Assembly (NCBI RefSeq): GCF_020554865.1
Contig: NZ_JAJCIC010000013.1
Location: 1 to 64,000, forward strand
Direction: 5' to 3'
Length of the DNA stretch: 64,000 nt
Origin: Lacrimispora sp. 210928-DFI.3.58
GTDB lineage: Bacteria; Bacillota; Clostridia; Lachnospirales; Lachnospiraceae
The notes beneath the pieces are model-generated. The model was not told the DNA's origin, did not search any database, and was given only the letters and a program-made list of their open reading frames with translations. Shown here one piece after another: positions 7,834-16,668 of this stretch. Each line of letters opens with the position of its first letter. Positions within the stretch are counted from its first letter, which is position 1. A program made the position numbers and the translations under genes.

Positions 7834-7885
7834 TTATTACGAAGTATCCAGTAAAACGCGCCAGTGACGCGTTTTATCGGATTTG
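7834..7885 (+). repeat. Short palindromic repeat, copy 1 (before rnc)
   Basis: TTATTACGAAGTATCCAG (7834-7851) is followed by a perfect 9-base inverted repeat, TAAAACGCG/CGCGTTTTA (7852-7860 and 7868-7876), then CGGATTT. A near copy lies at 45304-45341 before rimM. Both copies sit between a hairpin and the ribosome site of the next gene. Confidence 0.65.
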
Positions 7886-7944
7886 CCAAGCATGCCGAAA
7901 AGCCGCCAGTGGAGGGTTTTTCGGTTGTGAAAGAAGGAGACAGC

Positions 7945-8676
7945 ATGAACGCCCATTTAAAAGAACTGGAAGAAAAAATCGCATATGAGTTCCATGACAA
8001 GCATCTGTTTGCCCAGGCGCTGACCCACAGCTCCTATGCCAATGAGCACCGCCTCGATCACAGCAGGTGCAATGAGCGTCTGGAATTTTTAGGTGACGCT
8101 GTGCTGGAGATCGTCACCAGCGATTTCTTGTACCATAAGTATGAGAGTCTGCCGGAGGGAGACCTTACAAAGATCCGCGCAAGCATTGTATGTGAGCCCA
8201 CTCTGGCTTACTGCGCAGGGGATATCCATCTGGGAGCTTATCTCTATCTGGGAAAGGGAGAGGACGCGACCGGAGGACGGAACCGCAATTCCGTTGTGAG
8301 CGACGCCATGGAGGCGCTCATCGGTGCGATTTATCTGGATGGTGGTTTTGCTAATGCAAAAGAGTTCATTCACCGCTTTATTCTGAATGACATTGAGCAC
8401 AAGCAGCTCTTTTATGATAGCAAGACTATCTTACAGGAGATGGTGCAGAGCCGTCAGGCAGCGCCTTTGTCGTATGAGATCCTGAAGGAGGAGGGACCGG
8501 ACCACAACAAGACCTTTGAGGTATGCGCCCTGATGGGTGAGGAGGAGATCGGCCGCGGAACGGGACGCACCAAAAAGGCGGCAGAGCAGGTGGCCGCCTA
8601 CAATGGCATCCTGAAGCTGAAAGCTCAGGAGGAGCAGCTGCACAGACAGAATGAAGCAGGTGAAATATGTATTTAA
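7945..8676 (+). CDS. rnc: Ribonuclease III
   Basis: RNase III cuts double-stranded RNA during rRNA maturation and mRNA decay. The signature NERLEFLGDAVLE lies at residues 43-55 and holds the metal-binding acidic residues. A second catalytic acidic site is in SDAMEALIGAIYLDGG. A double-stranded RNA binding domain fills the last 80 or so residues (GPDHNKTFEV ... KKAAEQVAA). The ATG at 7945 is chosen over the upstream in-frame start because AAGGAG precedes it and the extra N-terminus would be coded by a repeat. The protein is 243 residues. Its end overlaps smc by 10 bases. Confidence 0.95.
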   Translation: MNAHLKELEEKIAYEFHDKHLFAQALTHSSYANEHRLDHSRCNERLEFLGDAVLEIVTSDFLYHKYESLPEGDLTKIRASIVCEPTLAYCAGDIHLGAYLYLGKGEDATGGRNRNSVVSDAMEALIGAIYLDGGFANAKEFIHRFILNDIEHKQLFYDSKTILQEMVQSRQAAPLSYEILKEEGPDHNKTFEVCALMGEEEIGRGTGRTKKAAEQVAAYNGILKLKAQEEQLHRQNEAGEICI

Positions 8677-11600
8677 AAAGTATAGAGATCCAGGGGTTTA
8701 AGTCCTTTGCCAACAAGCTGGTGTTTGAGTTCCACAATGGCATCACAGGCATTGTAGGGCCAAACGGAAGCGGCAAGAGCAATGTGGCGGACGCCGTCCG
8801 CTGGGTGCTGGGCGAGCAGCGCATCAAGCAGCTGCGCGGTGCCAGCATGCAGGATGTGATCTTCGCAGGAACGGAGCTCAGGAAGCCCCAGGGCTTTGCC
8901 TATGTGGCAATCACCCTTGACAACAGTGACCATCAGCTTGCCATTGCATACGACGAGGTAACGGTGTCAAGAAGGCTTTACCGCTCCGGTGAAAGCGAAT
9001 ATATGATCAACGGCAGCGCCTGCAGGCTGAAGGATATTAATGAGCTTTTCTACGATACGGGTATCGGAAAAGAGGGCTACTCCATTATCGGCCAGGGACA
9101 GATCGATAAGATCCTAAGCGGCAAGCCGGAGGAGCGCCGAGAGCTCTTTGACGAGGCGGCCGGGATCGTCAAATTTAAGCGCCGCAAGGCCATTGCGCAG
9201 AAAAAGCTGGAGGATGAACAGGCAAATCTGGTGCGTGTAAGCGACATCCTGTCGGAATTGGAAAAGCAGGTAGGGCCTCTGGAGCGCCAGTCAAAGGCGG
9301 CAAAGGAGTATCTGCAGTTAAAGGACAGCTTAAAGATCTGCGATGCCAACCTGTTTTTGATGGAGACAGAGGGCATACAGCAACAGTTAAAGGAGACAGA
9401 AGGGCGCAAGAGCCTTTTGGCAGGAGACCTGGAGGAGAGCCAGAAGGAGTCTGACCGCATAAAGGAGGAGTACAGCCAGCTGGAGACAGCCCTTTCCCTT
9501 TTGGAAAGCCAGATATCGGCTGACAGGGAGGCTTTAAACCAGGAGGCCATGAAGAGAAGCAGCCTGGAGGGCCAGGTCAATGTCCTGAAAGAACAGATAC
9601 ATACAGAGGAGATGAACCAGGAGCATCTGGAGAACAGAAAGAAAGCAGTCCTTTCGGAGCAGAAGGAGAAAAAGGAGCAGCTTTCTGCCTATGAGGAGGA
9701 CTTTTCCTCCATGGATGACCAGGTCCATCTGGTAAAGGAACGTCTGGACAGCGCCCAGTTTAAGCTGAACACAGAGGAAGGACAGATACAGAGCTTAGAG
9801 GAGGAGATCGAATCCGCCAAAAGCGGCATGATCCAGTCCCTCAATGAGCGGGCTTCCATCACAGCAAAGCAGCAGCGCTACGATACCATGCTGGAGCAGG
9901 TGAACCTGCGCCGCAGCGAGGTGTCCCAGAAGCTCTTAAAATATAAAAGCGATGAGTCTGTCCAGGACGAACAGATCGAGAGGGAGCAGGCAGCCCTTGC
10001 AGAGATCCTGGATCAGCTGGAGGAGAACCAGTTTAAGGCCCAGGAGGCGGAAGAAAGCCTTCAGGCAGCAGACCAGGAGGTGCGCCGCTTAAACCGCAGG
10101 CTGAACGATACCCAGCAGGAATACCACATGGCCTACACCAAGCTGGAATCCTTAAGGAATCTGGCAGAAAGATATGACGGATACGGAAACAGCATCCGCA
10201 GGGTCATGGAGGTCCGGGGACGGGTCCATGGGATCCACGGAGTGGTGGCCGATATCATTACAACAAAGCAGGAGTATGAGACAGCCATTGAGACTGCTCT
10301 GGGCGGAAGCATCCAAAATATTGTAACGGATTCTGAGACAACAGCAAAGCAGCTGATCGAATATTTAAAGAAGAACAAATACGGAAGAGCCACCTTCCTG
10401 CCCCTCACAAGCATGAGCAGCGGCCAGGCCTTCCCGAAGCCGGAGGCATTAAGGGAAAAGGGCGTATTAGGCCTTGCAAGCGAGCTGGTGCAGGTGGAAA
10501 AGCAGTACGAAGGCCTGGCGAAGTACCTGCTGGGCCGTGTGGTAGTGGCGGACAACATTGACAACGCCATTGCCCTGGCAAGAAAATACCGCTACAGCCT
10601 GCGCATTGTCACCCTTGAGGGGGAGCTCTTAAGCGCAGGAGGCTCCATGACAGGAGGCGCATTCAAAAACTCCAGCAACCTCCTGGGACGGCGCAGGGAG
10701 ATCGAGGAGCTGGAGGGACGCTGCCAAAAGTTCCTGGTGCAGGCAGAGGAGATCCAGAAGGATCTGAACCTCCAGGAGAACCTTTCCCGTGAGAAGAAGG
10801 AGGAGTTAGAGCAGCGAAAGGGCGAGATCCAGAGGCTGGCTTTAAGGGAAAATACGGTCCGCATGAACATTTCCCAGCTGGAAGATAAGAAGGCGGAGAT
10901 CGCAGAGTCTTCCTCCGACCTGGTGCGGGAGCACGGGCAGCTGGAGGAACAGGTGCGGGAGATCAATGAAAGCCGTGCCTCCTTAAAGGTAGACCGGGAG
11001 GGCCTGGAGGAGCGCAATGAAGCGGTCAGCCGGGAGATTGAGGAAAAGACTGCCCTTTTAGAGCAGTCCAGGCAGTTTAAGAATACCTACGCCTCCGAGC
11101 TGCTGTCCATTCAGATGGAATACGCCAACTTGCGCCAGAAGCAGGATTTCATAAAGGAAAATGCAGGACGTGTAAAGGGAGAGCTCTCAAAGCTGTCAGA
11201 GGAAGAGCACTCCCTGGAGTCCGGCAAGGAGCAGGCAAAGGAGGCCATCGGAGAAAAGCTGAGAGAGATCGAAGCCATTGAGAAGCAAATGGAAGAGGCA
11301 GGATCCCACAGGGAGGAGCTGGAGGGAGCCATTTCCAGCCGGACAGCGAAGAAGGAGGAACTGGCGAAAAAGCAGAAGGGCTTTTTCGAGGTGAGGGAAG
11401 AGCTCTCCGCCAGGATCTCTGCCCTGGATAAGGATATGTTCCGCCTCCAGGCTCAGGAGGAAAAGCTGGAGGAGCGGCTTGAGTCTGCCACAAGCTATAT
11501 GTGGACAGAGTATGAGCTGACGTTTTCCAGCGCCCAGGAATATAAGCGGGAAGAGTACCAGTCCATGACGGAGGTGAAACGCCAGATAGAGGATCTGAAG

Positions 11601-12224
11601 GCAAAGATCAAGGCGCTGGGCAACATCAATGTCAATGCGATCGAGGATTACAAGGAGATATCTGAACGGTATGAGTTTTTAAAGAGACAGCACGAGGATC
11701 TGGTGCAGGCCCAGGCAGAGCTTGAGAAGATCATCGAAGAGCTGGATACCGGCATGAGGCGGCAGTTTGAAGAAAAGTTCTCCGAGATACGGGCGGAGTT
11801 CGACAAGGTGTTCAAGGAATTGTTTGGCGGAGGCCGGGGTACACTGGAACTGATGGAGGATGAGGATATCCTGGAGGCAGGTATCCAGATCATCGCCCAG
11901 CCGCCAGGGAAAAAGCTTCAGAACATGATGCAGCTTTCCGGCGGTGAGAAGGCCCTGACAGCCATTGCCCTGCTGTTTGCCATCCAGAACTTAAAGCCAT
12001 CCCCCTTCTGTCTGCTGGATGAGATCGAGGCAGCCTTAGACGACTCCAACGTTGACCGCTTTGCCGGCTATCTTCACAAGCTGACAAAAAACACACAGTT
12101 CATTGTCATCACACACCGAAGGGGAACCATGGTTTCCGCTGACAGGCTTTACGGTATCACCATGCAGGAAAAAGGCGTATCCACACTGGTTTCTGTGAAT
12201 TTAATAGAGAATGATCTAAAGTAA
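8667..12224 (+). CDS. smc: Chromosome segregation ATPase SMC
   Basis: SMC organises and helps separate the chromosome as a ring with ScpA and ScpB (not in this window). Walker A GPNGSGKS is at 31-38. A long coiled coil follows, then a glycine-rich hinge at about 510-690, the second coil, the LSGGEK signature near 1090 and Walker B CLLDEIEAALDD near 1115. The total of 1185 residues is standard. The start overlaps rnc by 10 bases, giving tight coupling. rnc-smc-ftsY is a well known Firmicute order. Confidence 0.97.
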   Translation: MYLKSIEIQGFKSFANKLVFEFHNGITGIVGPNGSGKSNVADAVRWVLGEQRIKQLRGASMQDVIFAGTELRKPQGFAYVAITLDNSDHQLAIAYDEVTVSRRLYRSGESEYMINGSACRLKDINELFYDTGIGKEGYSIIGQGQIDKILSGKPEERRELFDEAAGIVKFKRRKAIAQKKLEDEQANLVRVSDILSELEKQVGPLERQSKAAKEYLQLKDSLKICDANLFLMETEGIQQQLKETEGRKSLLAGDLEESQKESDRIKEEYSQLETALSLLESQISADREALNQEAMKRSSLEGQVNVLKEQIHTEEMNQEHLENRKKAVLSEQKEKKEQLSAYEEDFSSMDDQVHLVKERLDSAQFKLNTEEGQIQSLEEEIESAKSGMIQSLNERASITAKQQRYDTMLEQVNLRRSEVSQKLLKYKSDESVQDEQIEREQAALAEILDQLEENQFKAQEAEESLQAADQEVRRLNRRLNDTQQEYHMAYTKLESLRNLAERYDGYGNSIRRVMEVRGRVHGIHGVVADIITTKQEYETAIETALGGSIQNIVTDSETTAKQLIEYLKKNKYGRATFLPLTSMSSGQAFPKPEALREKGVLGLASELVQVEKQYEGLAKYLLGRVVVADNIDNAIALARKYRYSLRIVTLEGELLSAGGSMTGGAFKNSSNLLGRRREIEELEGRCQKFLVQAEEIQKDLNLQENLSREKKEELEQRKGEIQRLALRENTVRMNISQLEDKKAEIAESSSDLVREHGQLEEQVREINESRASLKVDREGLEERNEAVSREIEEKTALLEQSRQFKNTYASELLSIQMEYANLRQKQDFIKENAGRVKGELSKLSEEEHSLESGKEQAKEAIGEKLREIEAIEKQMEEAGSHREELEGAISSRTAKKEELAKKQKGFFEVREELSARISALDKDMFRLQAQEEKLEERLESATSYMWTEYELTFSSAQEYKREEYQSMTEVKRQIEDLKAKIKALGNINVNAIEDYKEISERYEFLKRQHEDLVQAQAELEKIIEELDTGMRRQFEEKFSEIRAEFDKVFKELFGGGRGTLELMEDEDILEAGIQIIAQPPGKKLQNMMQLSGGEKALTAIALLFAIQNLKPSPFCLLDEIEAALDDSNVDRFAGYLHKLTKNTQFIVITHRRGTMVSADRLYGITMQEKGVSTLVSVNLIENDLK

Positions 12225-12226
12225 CA

Positions 12227-12281
12227 GTTCAGGACGGCTTATTGACCGGCTTTTTGGTCAGGGAGATGGGCCGTCATGAAC
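12227..12281 (+). terminator. Hairpin between smc and ftsY
   Basis: GTTCAGGACGGC (12227-12238) pairs almost fully with GCCGTCATGAAC (12270-12281), with an inner TGACC/GGTCA stem. There is no T-run after it, so it may be an mRNA processing or stabilising structure rather than a true terminator. Confidence 0.5.
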
Positions 12282-12314
12282 AGATGCAATTAAAAAAGGA
12301 GAGGAGAGAGCATT

Positions 12315-13241
12315 ATGGCTGAAGGAAAAAAGGGGTTTTTTGGCCGCCTGGTAGAAGGACTTACAAAGACCAGGAACAACATTGTGTCAGGGATTGATTC
12401 GATTTTCAGCGGTTTTTCTGCCATTGACGATGATTTTTATGAGGAGATCGAGGAGACCCTGATCATGGGAGATCTGGGCATTGAGACCACCATGTCTATT
12501 GTAGAGGATCTGCGCCGGAAGGTGAAGGAGCAGCACATCAAGGAGCCGGAGGAGTGCAAGGAGCTGCTGATAAGCAGTATCAAGGAGCAGATGGATCTGG
12601 GTGAAAATGCCTATGAGTTTGAGAATAGGAAGTCTGTTGTGCTGGTGATCGGCGTCAACGGTGTGGGAAAGACCACCTCGGTGGGAAAGCTTGCAGGGCA
12701 GTTAAAGGATTCCGGACACAAGGTGATCCTGGCTGCTGCTGATACCTTCCGCGCTGCTGCCATCGAACAGCTCACAGAGTGGGCCAGCAGGGCCGGCGTG
12801 GACATTATTGCCCAGCAGGAGGGCTCTGACCCGGCAGCAGTGATCTATGACGCTGTGGCTGCTGCGAAGTCCAGGAAGGCGGATGTGCTGATCTGCGATA
12901 CCGCAGGAAGGCTCCACAACAAGAAGAACCTGATGGAGGAGTTAAAGAAGATCAACAGGATCATTGACAAGGAGTACCCGGATGCCTACAGGGAGACCTT
13001 AGTGGTATTGGACGGTACCACAGGACAGAATGCCCTTGCACAGGCAAGGCAGTTTATGGAGGTGGCTGACATTACCGGCATTATCCTCACAAAGCTGGAC
13101 GGTACTGCAAAGGGCGGCATTGCCGTTGCCATCCAGTCAGAGCTTGGCATTCCGGTGAAATACATCGGTATCGGAGAAAAGATCGATGATCTGCAGAAAT
13201 TCAATGCAGATGACTTTGTAAATGCCTTGTTCCATGTGTAA
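12315..13241 (+). CDS. ftsY: Signal recognition particle receptor FtsY
   Basis: FtsY is the SRP receptor GTPase that docks Ffh-ribosome complexes at the membrane. An N-terminal helical N domain precedes the G domain, with P-loop [10 protein letters not shown] near residue 112, then [13 protein letters not shown], then [10 protein letters not shown]. The short N-terminus without a long acidic A domain is usual in Gram-positives. The length is 308 residues. Its partner Ffh is coded at 43.3 kb. Its stop codon is the first three bases of a palindromic element at 13239-13392. Confidence 0.96.
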   Translation: MAEGKKGFFGRLVEGLTKTRNNIVSGIDSIFSGFSAIDDDFYEEIEETLIMGDLGIETTMSIVEDLRRKVKEQHIKEPEECKELLISSIKEQMDLGENAYEFENRKSVVLVIGVNGVGKTTSVGKLAGQLKDSGHKVILAAADTFRAAAIEQLTEWASRAGVDIIAQQEGSDPAAVIYDAVAAAKSRKADVLICDTAGRLHNKKNLMEELKKINRIIDKEYPDAYRETLVVLDGTTGQNALAQARQFMEVADITGIILTKLDGTAKGGIAVAIQSELGIPVKYIGIGEKIDDLQKFNADDFVNALFHV

Positions 13242-13392
13242 CTATTCAGCCATGCCATCTTCTTGTTTTCAAAAAGCATGAAAACAAGAAGCCTTGGCTG
13301 TGCGCCATATATCAATTTGGACAGAAATATGCTTATGCAAACCAGTTTGCAACGCATATTCCTGCACAAATTGCCGCATGGCTGAATAGTTA
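13239..13392. repeat. Palindromic MITE-like element between ftsY and ilvA
   Basis: Perfect 17-base terminal inverted repeats, TAACTATTCAGCCATGC (13239-13255) and its complement (13376-13392), bound a 154-base unit. Inside are a 13-bp perfect hairpin (13259-13271 with 13279-13291) and a second nested one: AATTTG/CAAATT, AATATGC/GCATATT and TGCAAAC/GTTTGCA around 13314-13372. No coding potential is seen. The left end overlaps the ftsY stop codon. Confidence 0.75.
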
Positions 13393-13405
13393 CCATATAA
13401 ATTTC

Positions 13406-13434
13406 TTGAATGTGACAGATTAAAGTGGTATAGT
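13406..13434 (+). promoter_or_regulatory. Promoter for ilvA
   Basis: TTGAAT at 13406-13411 and TATAGT at 13429-13434 are 17 bases apart. They lie just downstream of the palindromic element. The predicted start near 13441 leaves a leader of about 37 bases. Confidence 0.7.
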
Positions 13435-13477
13435 TGTAGTTGCGTAATTTATATTCAAAAAAGAGAGAGGGACTCCA

Positions 13478-14710
13478 ATGGAAGAATTGACATTAGAGAA
13501 ATTTGAAGAGGCTTCTGACCTGGTGAGGGAAGTCACTTTGGAGACAAAGCTTATTTACAGCGAATATTTTTCAGCCCAGACAGGAAACAAAGTCTATTTC
13601 AAGCCGGAAAATATGCAGTATACAGGGGCTTACAAGGTCAGGGGCGCTTATTATAAGATCCATACCTTAAGCGAGGAGGAGCGGTCCAGAGGACTGATCA
13701 CTGCATCTGCAGGAAACCATGCCCAGGGCGTGGCCTATGCGGCAAAGCTGGCCGGGGTGAAGGCAACGGTGGTGATGCCCACCACCACACCGCTTATAAA
13801 GGTGAACCGCACAAAGGGCTATGGCGCTGAGGTTATCCTGGAGGGCGATGTATTTGACGAGGCCTGTGCCTATGCCTATAAGCTGGCAGAGGAAAAGGGC
13901 TATACCTTTGTACATCCCTTTGATGACCTGGATGTGGCAACCGGACAGGGAAGTATTGCCATGGAGATCATTAAGGAGCTTCCCACCGTAGATTATATCC
14001 TGGTGCCTATCGGCGGCGGCGGCTTGTGCACCGGCGTGTCCACCCTGGCAAAGCTGCTGAATCCGAAGATCAAGGTGATCGGTGTGGAGCCGGCAGGTGC
14101 CAACTGTATGCAGGAATCCCTGCGCCAGGGACAGGTTCTTACCCTTCCTGAGGTGACGACCATTGCAGACGGCACAGCCGTAAAGCGCCCAGGAGAGAAG
14201 CTGTTCCCCTATATCCAGGAAAATATGGACGATATCATCACCATTGAGGACAGCGAGCTTATTGTAGCCTTCCTTGATATGGTAGAGAACCACAAGATGA
14301 TCGTGGAAAATTCCGGTCTTTTGACAGTGGCCGCCTTAAAGCACCTGAATGTACAGAAAAAGAAGATCGTGTCCATTTTAAGCGGCGGCAATATGGATGT
14401 GATCACCATGTCCTCCATTGTACAGCATGGACTGATCCAGAGAGACAGAATATTTACTGTCTCCATCCTTCTGCCGGATAAGCCGGGCGAGCTTGCAAGA
14501 GTCTCTTCCCTTCTGGCTGGGGAGCAGGGCAATATCATCAAGCTGGAGCACAATCAGTTTATCAGCATTAACCGCAATGCGGCTGTGGAGCTGCGGATCA
14601 CCCTGGAGGCCTTTGGAACGGAACACAAGAATCAGATCGTGGCAGCCCTTACAAATGCAGGCTACCGTCCGAAGCTGGTGAAATTTAAGGGAACCTACAG
14701 CGAGATGTGA
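13478..14710 (+). CDS. ilvA: Threonine ammonia-lyase with ACT domain
   Basis: This PLP enzyme deaminates threonine (and serine) to 2-oxobutyrate (pyruvate), feeding isoleucine synthesis or energy metabolism. The PLP lysine is K53 in YTGAYKVRGA. The phosphate-binding loop is PIGGGGLCTG, and SAGNHAQGVA is the substrate loop. Residues about 328-403 form an ACT domain (VSILLPDKPGELARVSSLL). At 410 residues with a single ACT domain it resembles the short clostridial form, which can be biosynthetic or catabolic. It has its own promoter and GAGAGGG before the ATG. Confidence 0.93.
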   Translation: MEELTLEKFEEASDLVREVTLETKLIYSEYFSAQTGNKVYFKPENMQYTGAYKVRGAYYKIHTLSEEERSRGLITASAGNHAQGVAYAAKLAGVKATVVMPTTTPLIKVNRTKGYGAEVILEGDVFDEACAYAYKLAEEKGYTFVHPFDDLDVATGQGSIAMEIIKELPTVDYILVPIGGGGLCTGVSTLAKLLNPKIKVIGVEPAGANCMQESLRQGQVLTLPEVTTIADGTAVKRPGEKLFPYIQENMDDIITIEDSELIVAFLDMVENHKMIVENSGLLTVAALKHLNVQKKKIVSILSGGNMDVITMSSIVQHGLIQRDRIFTVSILLPDKPGELARVSSLLAGEQGNIIKLEHNQFISINRNAAVELRITLEAFGTEHKNQIVAALTNAGYRPKLVKFKGTYSEM

Positions 14711-14770
14711 GAAAAATAGTGAATAAGCTGTAAGCGCAAGCGGCTGTTCGGAGATAATGGGGGAGTACAG

Positions 14771-16024
14771 ATGAAGCTTGAGGAGACAAGAGCAGGATTG
14801 ATCAACAATATTCATTATTTCATCAAATGGATACTGATCGCGGCGGTGATCGGTTCCATCGGCGGTGCCTGCGGTACGGTGTTTTCTTACGGAGTGACCT
14901 GGGCGACCCAGGTGCGCACAGAGCATGACTGGATGCTGTTTCTCATGCCCCTGGCAGGCCTTTTGATCATATGGATGTACCGCACCTTCCATGAGGAGGG
15001 AAACCGGGGGACCAATATGGTGATCGATGCCATTTCCTCTAATGAGAAGGTGACGGCGGCCACGGGCCCTCTGATCTTTGTGGCAACCATTCTGACACAT
15101 CTGACGGGAGGCTCCTCCGGACGCGAGGGCGCGGCCCTGCAGCTGGGCGGAAGTATCGGAAACTCTCTGGGAAATTTGATGAGACTGGATGAAAAGGATA
15201 AGAAGATCGCTATCATGTGCGGCATGAGCGCTGTCTTTGCGGCATTGTTTGGCACGCCTGTGGCTGCCGGGATCTTTTCCCTGGAGGTGGTGAGCATTGG
15301 CGTGCTCTATTATGCAGCCCTTGTGCCATGTATTTTTTCCTCCTACATCGGAGTGGGCATCGCGAGATGGGCAGGGCTTCCGGGGGAGAGCTTTCCGGTA
15401 AGCCAGGTTCCGCCTATCAGCATTCCTACCGTGGCCTTTATCATCCTTTTGGGCATTCTCTGCGCCTGTGTCAGTATCTGCTTCTGCATTCTGCTGCACA
15501 GTGCGGAGCATACATACAGAAAGGTATTTCCCAATCCCTATCTGAGGATCCTGGCAGCCAGTGCTGTTTTTATCGTCCTTACGCTTCTCATAGGAACCAG
15601 GGATTACTGCGGAGGCAGTATGCAGCTGATCGAGGGAAGCATAGAGGGAGAAGTGCGCTATGAGGCCTTTCTCATGAAAATGCTCTTTACCGCCATTGCC
15701 CTGGGGGCTGGCTTTAAGGGCGGTGAGATCGTGCCGACTCTGTGCGTGGGCGCTACCTTTGGCTGTACCGTGGGAACACTGACCGGATTTTCGCCGTCCC
15801 TCTGCGCCGCCTGCGGCATGGCGGCATTATTTGCAGGCGTGACAAACTGTCCGATCACCTCTCTGGTGATCGCTTTGGAGCTCTTTGGATATGAGGGAAT
15901 GGAATATTTTTCCATTGTTATTGCTGTTTCTTTTGCCCTTTCAGGATATTATGGGCTGTATGCGAGTCAGAAGTTTGTCTATTCAAAGATACGGACAGAG
16001 TTTATCAACAGGAAGTCAAATTAA
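14771..16024 (+). CDS. ClC-family anion channel/antiporter, possibly fluoride type
   Basis: This is a multi-pass protein of the ClC family. The gating glutamate is E119 in SSGREGAALQLG. The C-terminal filter motif is GGEIVPTLCVGATFG with E319. Instead of the Ser of GSGIP, the first filter segment reads RGTNMVIDAI with Met83. As I recall, a Met there plus a Glu in GGExxP marks the CLC-F fluoride/proton subfamily; the segment FGTPVAAGIFSLEVV also lacks the usual proton glutamate pair. This supports fluoride export but is not proof, since GREGA and V321 differ from the CLC-F forms I remember (GREGT and Thr). No fluoride riboswitch is recognisable in the 60-base leader. Confidence 0.85.
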   Translation: MKLEETRAGLINNIHYFIKWILIAAVIGSIGGACGTVFSYGVTWATQVRTEHDWMLFLMPLAGLLIIWMYRTFHEEGNRGTNMVIDAISSNEKVTAATGPLIFVATILTHLTGGSSGREGAALQLGGSIGNSLGNLMRLDEKDKKIAIMCGMSAVFAALFGTPVAAGIFSLEVVSIGVLYYAALVPCIFSSYIGVGIARWAGLPGESFPVSQVPPISIPTVAFIILLGILCACVSICFCILLHSAEHTYRKVFPNPYLRILAASAVFIVLTLLIGTRDYCGGSMQLIEGSIEGEVRYEAFLMKMLFTAIALGAGFKGGEIVPTLCVGATFGCTVGTLTGFSPSLCAACGMAALFAGVTNCPITSLVIALELFGYEGMEYFSIVIAVSFALSGYYGLYASQKFVYSKIRTEFINRKSN

Positions 16025-16036
16025 GGAGAACTGCCT

Positions 16037-16327
16037 ATGCTGGAATTGAAGAATTTTATGCCCATCCAGTTCTTAAAAAAGGAGAAATTCACAGGGAGCC
16101 ATCACGGGATGCGCTTCCGGATGGAAAAGCTGGAAACAGAAGGGGAGGACGGACCCCGCTTGGGAGTGACGGTCTGGCCGGAGCCTTATAATTTTGACGT
16201 TACTCCTGATGAGGAAAAGGAGAAAGCCAGCTTTGATTTCTCTGCAGATGGGATCGCTGAGGGCGTGGCCTGGATCAACCAGCAGTATGAGGAGCAGCGG
16301 GCGAGATGGGATAAGGTCAGCAGATGA
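16037..16327 (+). CDS. Small conserved protein of unknown function
   Basis: This 96-residue soluble protein begins 12 bases after the ClC gene stop and has AAGGAGAA upstream, so it is probably in the same operon. It contains TVWPEPYNFDVTPDEEKEK and ends in an acidic/amphipathic segment. It has no signal peptide or membrane helix. Similar short proteins are, from memory, often labelled GNAT-like in Lachnospiraceae, but I see no acetyl-CoA motif. The function is unknown. Confidence 0.7.
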   Translation: MLELKNFMPIQFLKKEKFTGSHHGMRFRMEKLETEGEDGPRLGVTVWPEPYNFDVTPDEEKEKASFDFSADGIAEGVAWINQQYEEQRARWDKVSR

Positions 16328-16480
16328 GAAGAAACATTGGGTTGAGATAGGGCATTGGCGGAAGCCCATGAGGGCAGCTTATGAGGGCAGCCTCAAATGG
16401 AGAATTCGCTGAAATTATCATAAAATTTATGTTTATTTTATATTTAATTAACGAAATTTTAATTTCCAATAGATTTGTGA

Positions 16481-16509
16481 TTGACAGCGAGAAAATTGGA
16501 CATTATAAT
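16481..16509 (+). promoter_or_regulatory. Perfect consensus sigma-A promoter upstream of amt
   Basis: TTGACA (16481-16486) and TATAAT (16504-16509) are exactly 17 bases apart, an ideal promoter. The start would be near 16516, directly before a strong terminator, which implies attenuation or a very short RNA. Confidence 0.85.
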
Positions 16510-16518
16510 AACCCACAT

Positions 16519-16556
16519 AGAAAGCGCCGGTGCTTAACAGCTGGCGCTTTTTCTGT
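16519..16556 (+). terminator. Intrinsic terminator right after the amt promoter
   Basis: AGAAAGCGCC (16519-16528) pairs with GGCGCTTTTTCT (16543-16554), with a run of five T inside the descending arm. It lies within about 5 bases of the predicted start of transcription, so readthrough must be controlled for amt to be made from this promoter. Confidence 0.75.
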
Positions 16557-16580
16557 TTATAGAAACATGTTTCTGTACAC

Positions 16581-16629
16581 AAAGGGGTGTACTGCCATAC
16601 CAGGTACCGGGTAGGCAGCACACCCCTTT
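16581..16629 (+). promoter_or_regulatory. Long leader hairpin before amt
   Basis: AAAGGGGTGT pairs with ACACCCCTTT (10 bp); after one mismatch CTGCC pairs with GGCAG, leaving a 17-base loop. No T-run follows, so it is more likely a leader structure than a terminator. The amt ribosome site lies about 25 bases downstream. Confidence 0.6.
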
Positions 16630-16668
16630 GGCATCCCCCCACAAAACATCCGTAAAGGAGGCAGTATT

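Larger units (their letters stand above)
16328..16668 (+). other. Regulatory intergenic region before amt
   Basis: These 341 bases hold an AT-rich upstream part (16400-16480), a consensus promoter at 16481-16509, a terminator at 16519-16556, a small AGAAAC/GTTTCT hairpin (16561-16574) and a large hairpin (16581-16629), followed by AAAGGAGG and the amt start. No ORF is supported. Confidence 0.6.

Noticed and set aside
14711..14770. Fluoride riboswitch before the ClC gene
   Set aside because: The leader of 60 bases lacks the conserved GATGG and GTTC-type blocks and the pseudoknot partners; only a plain ribosome site is visible.
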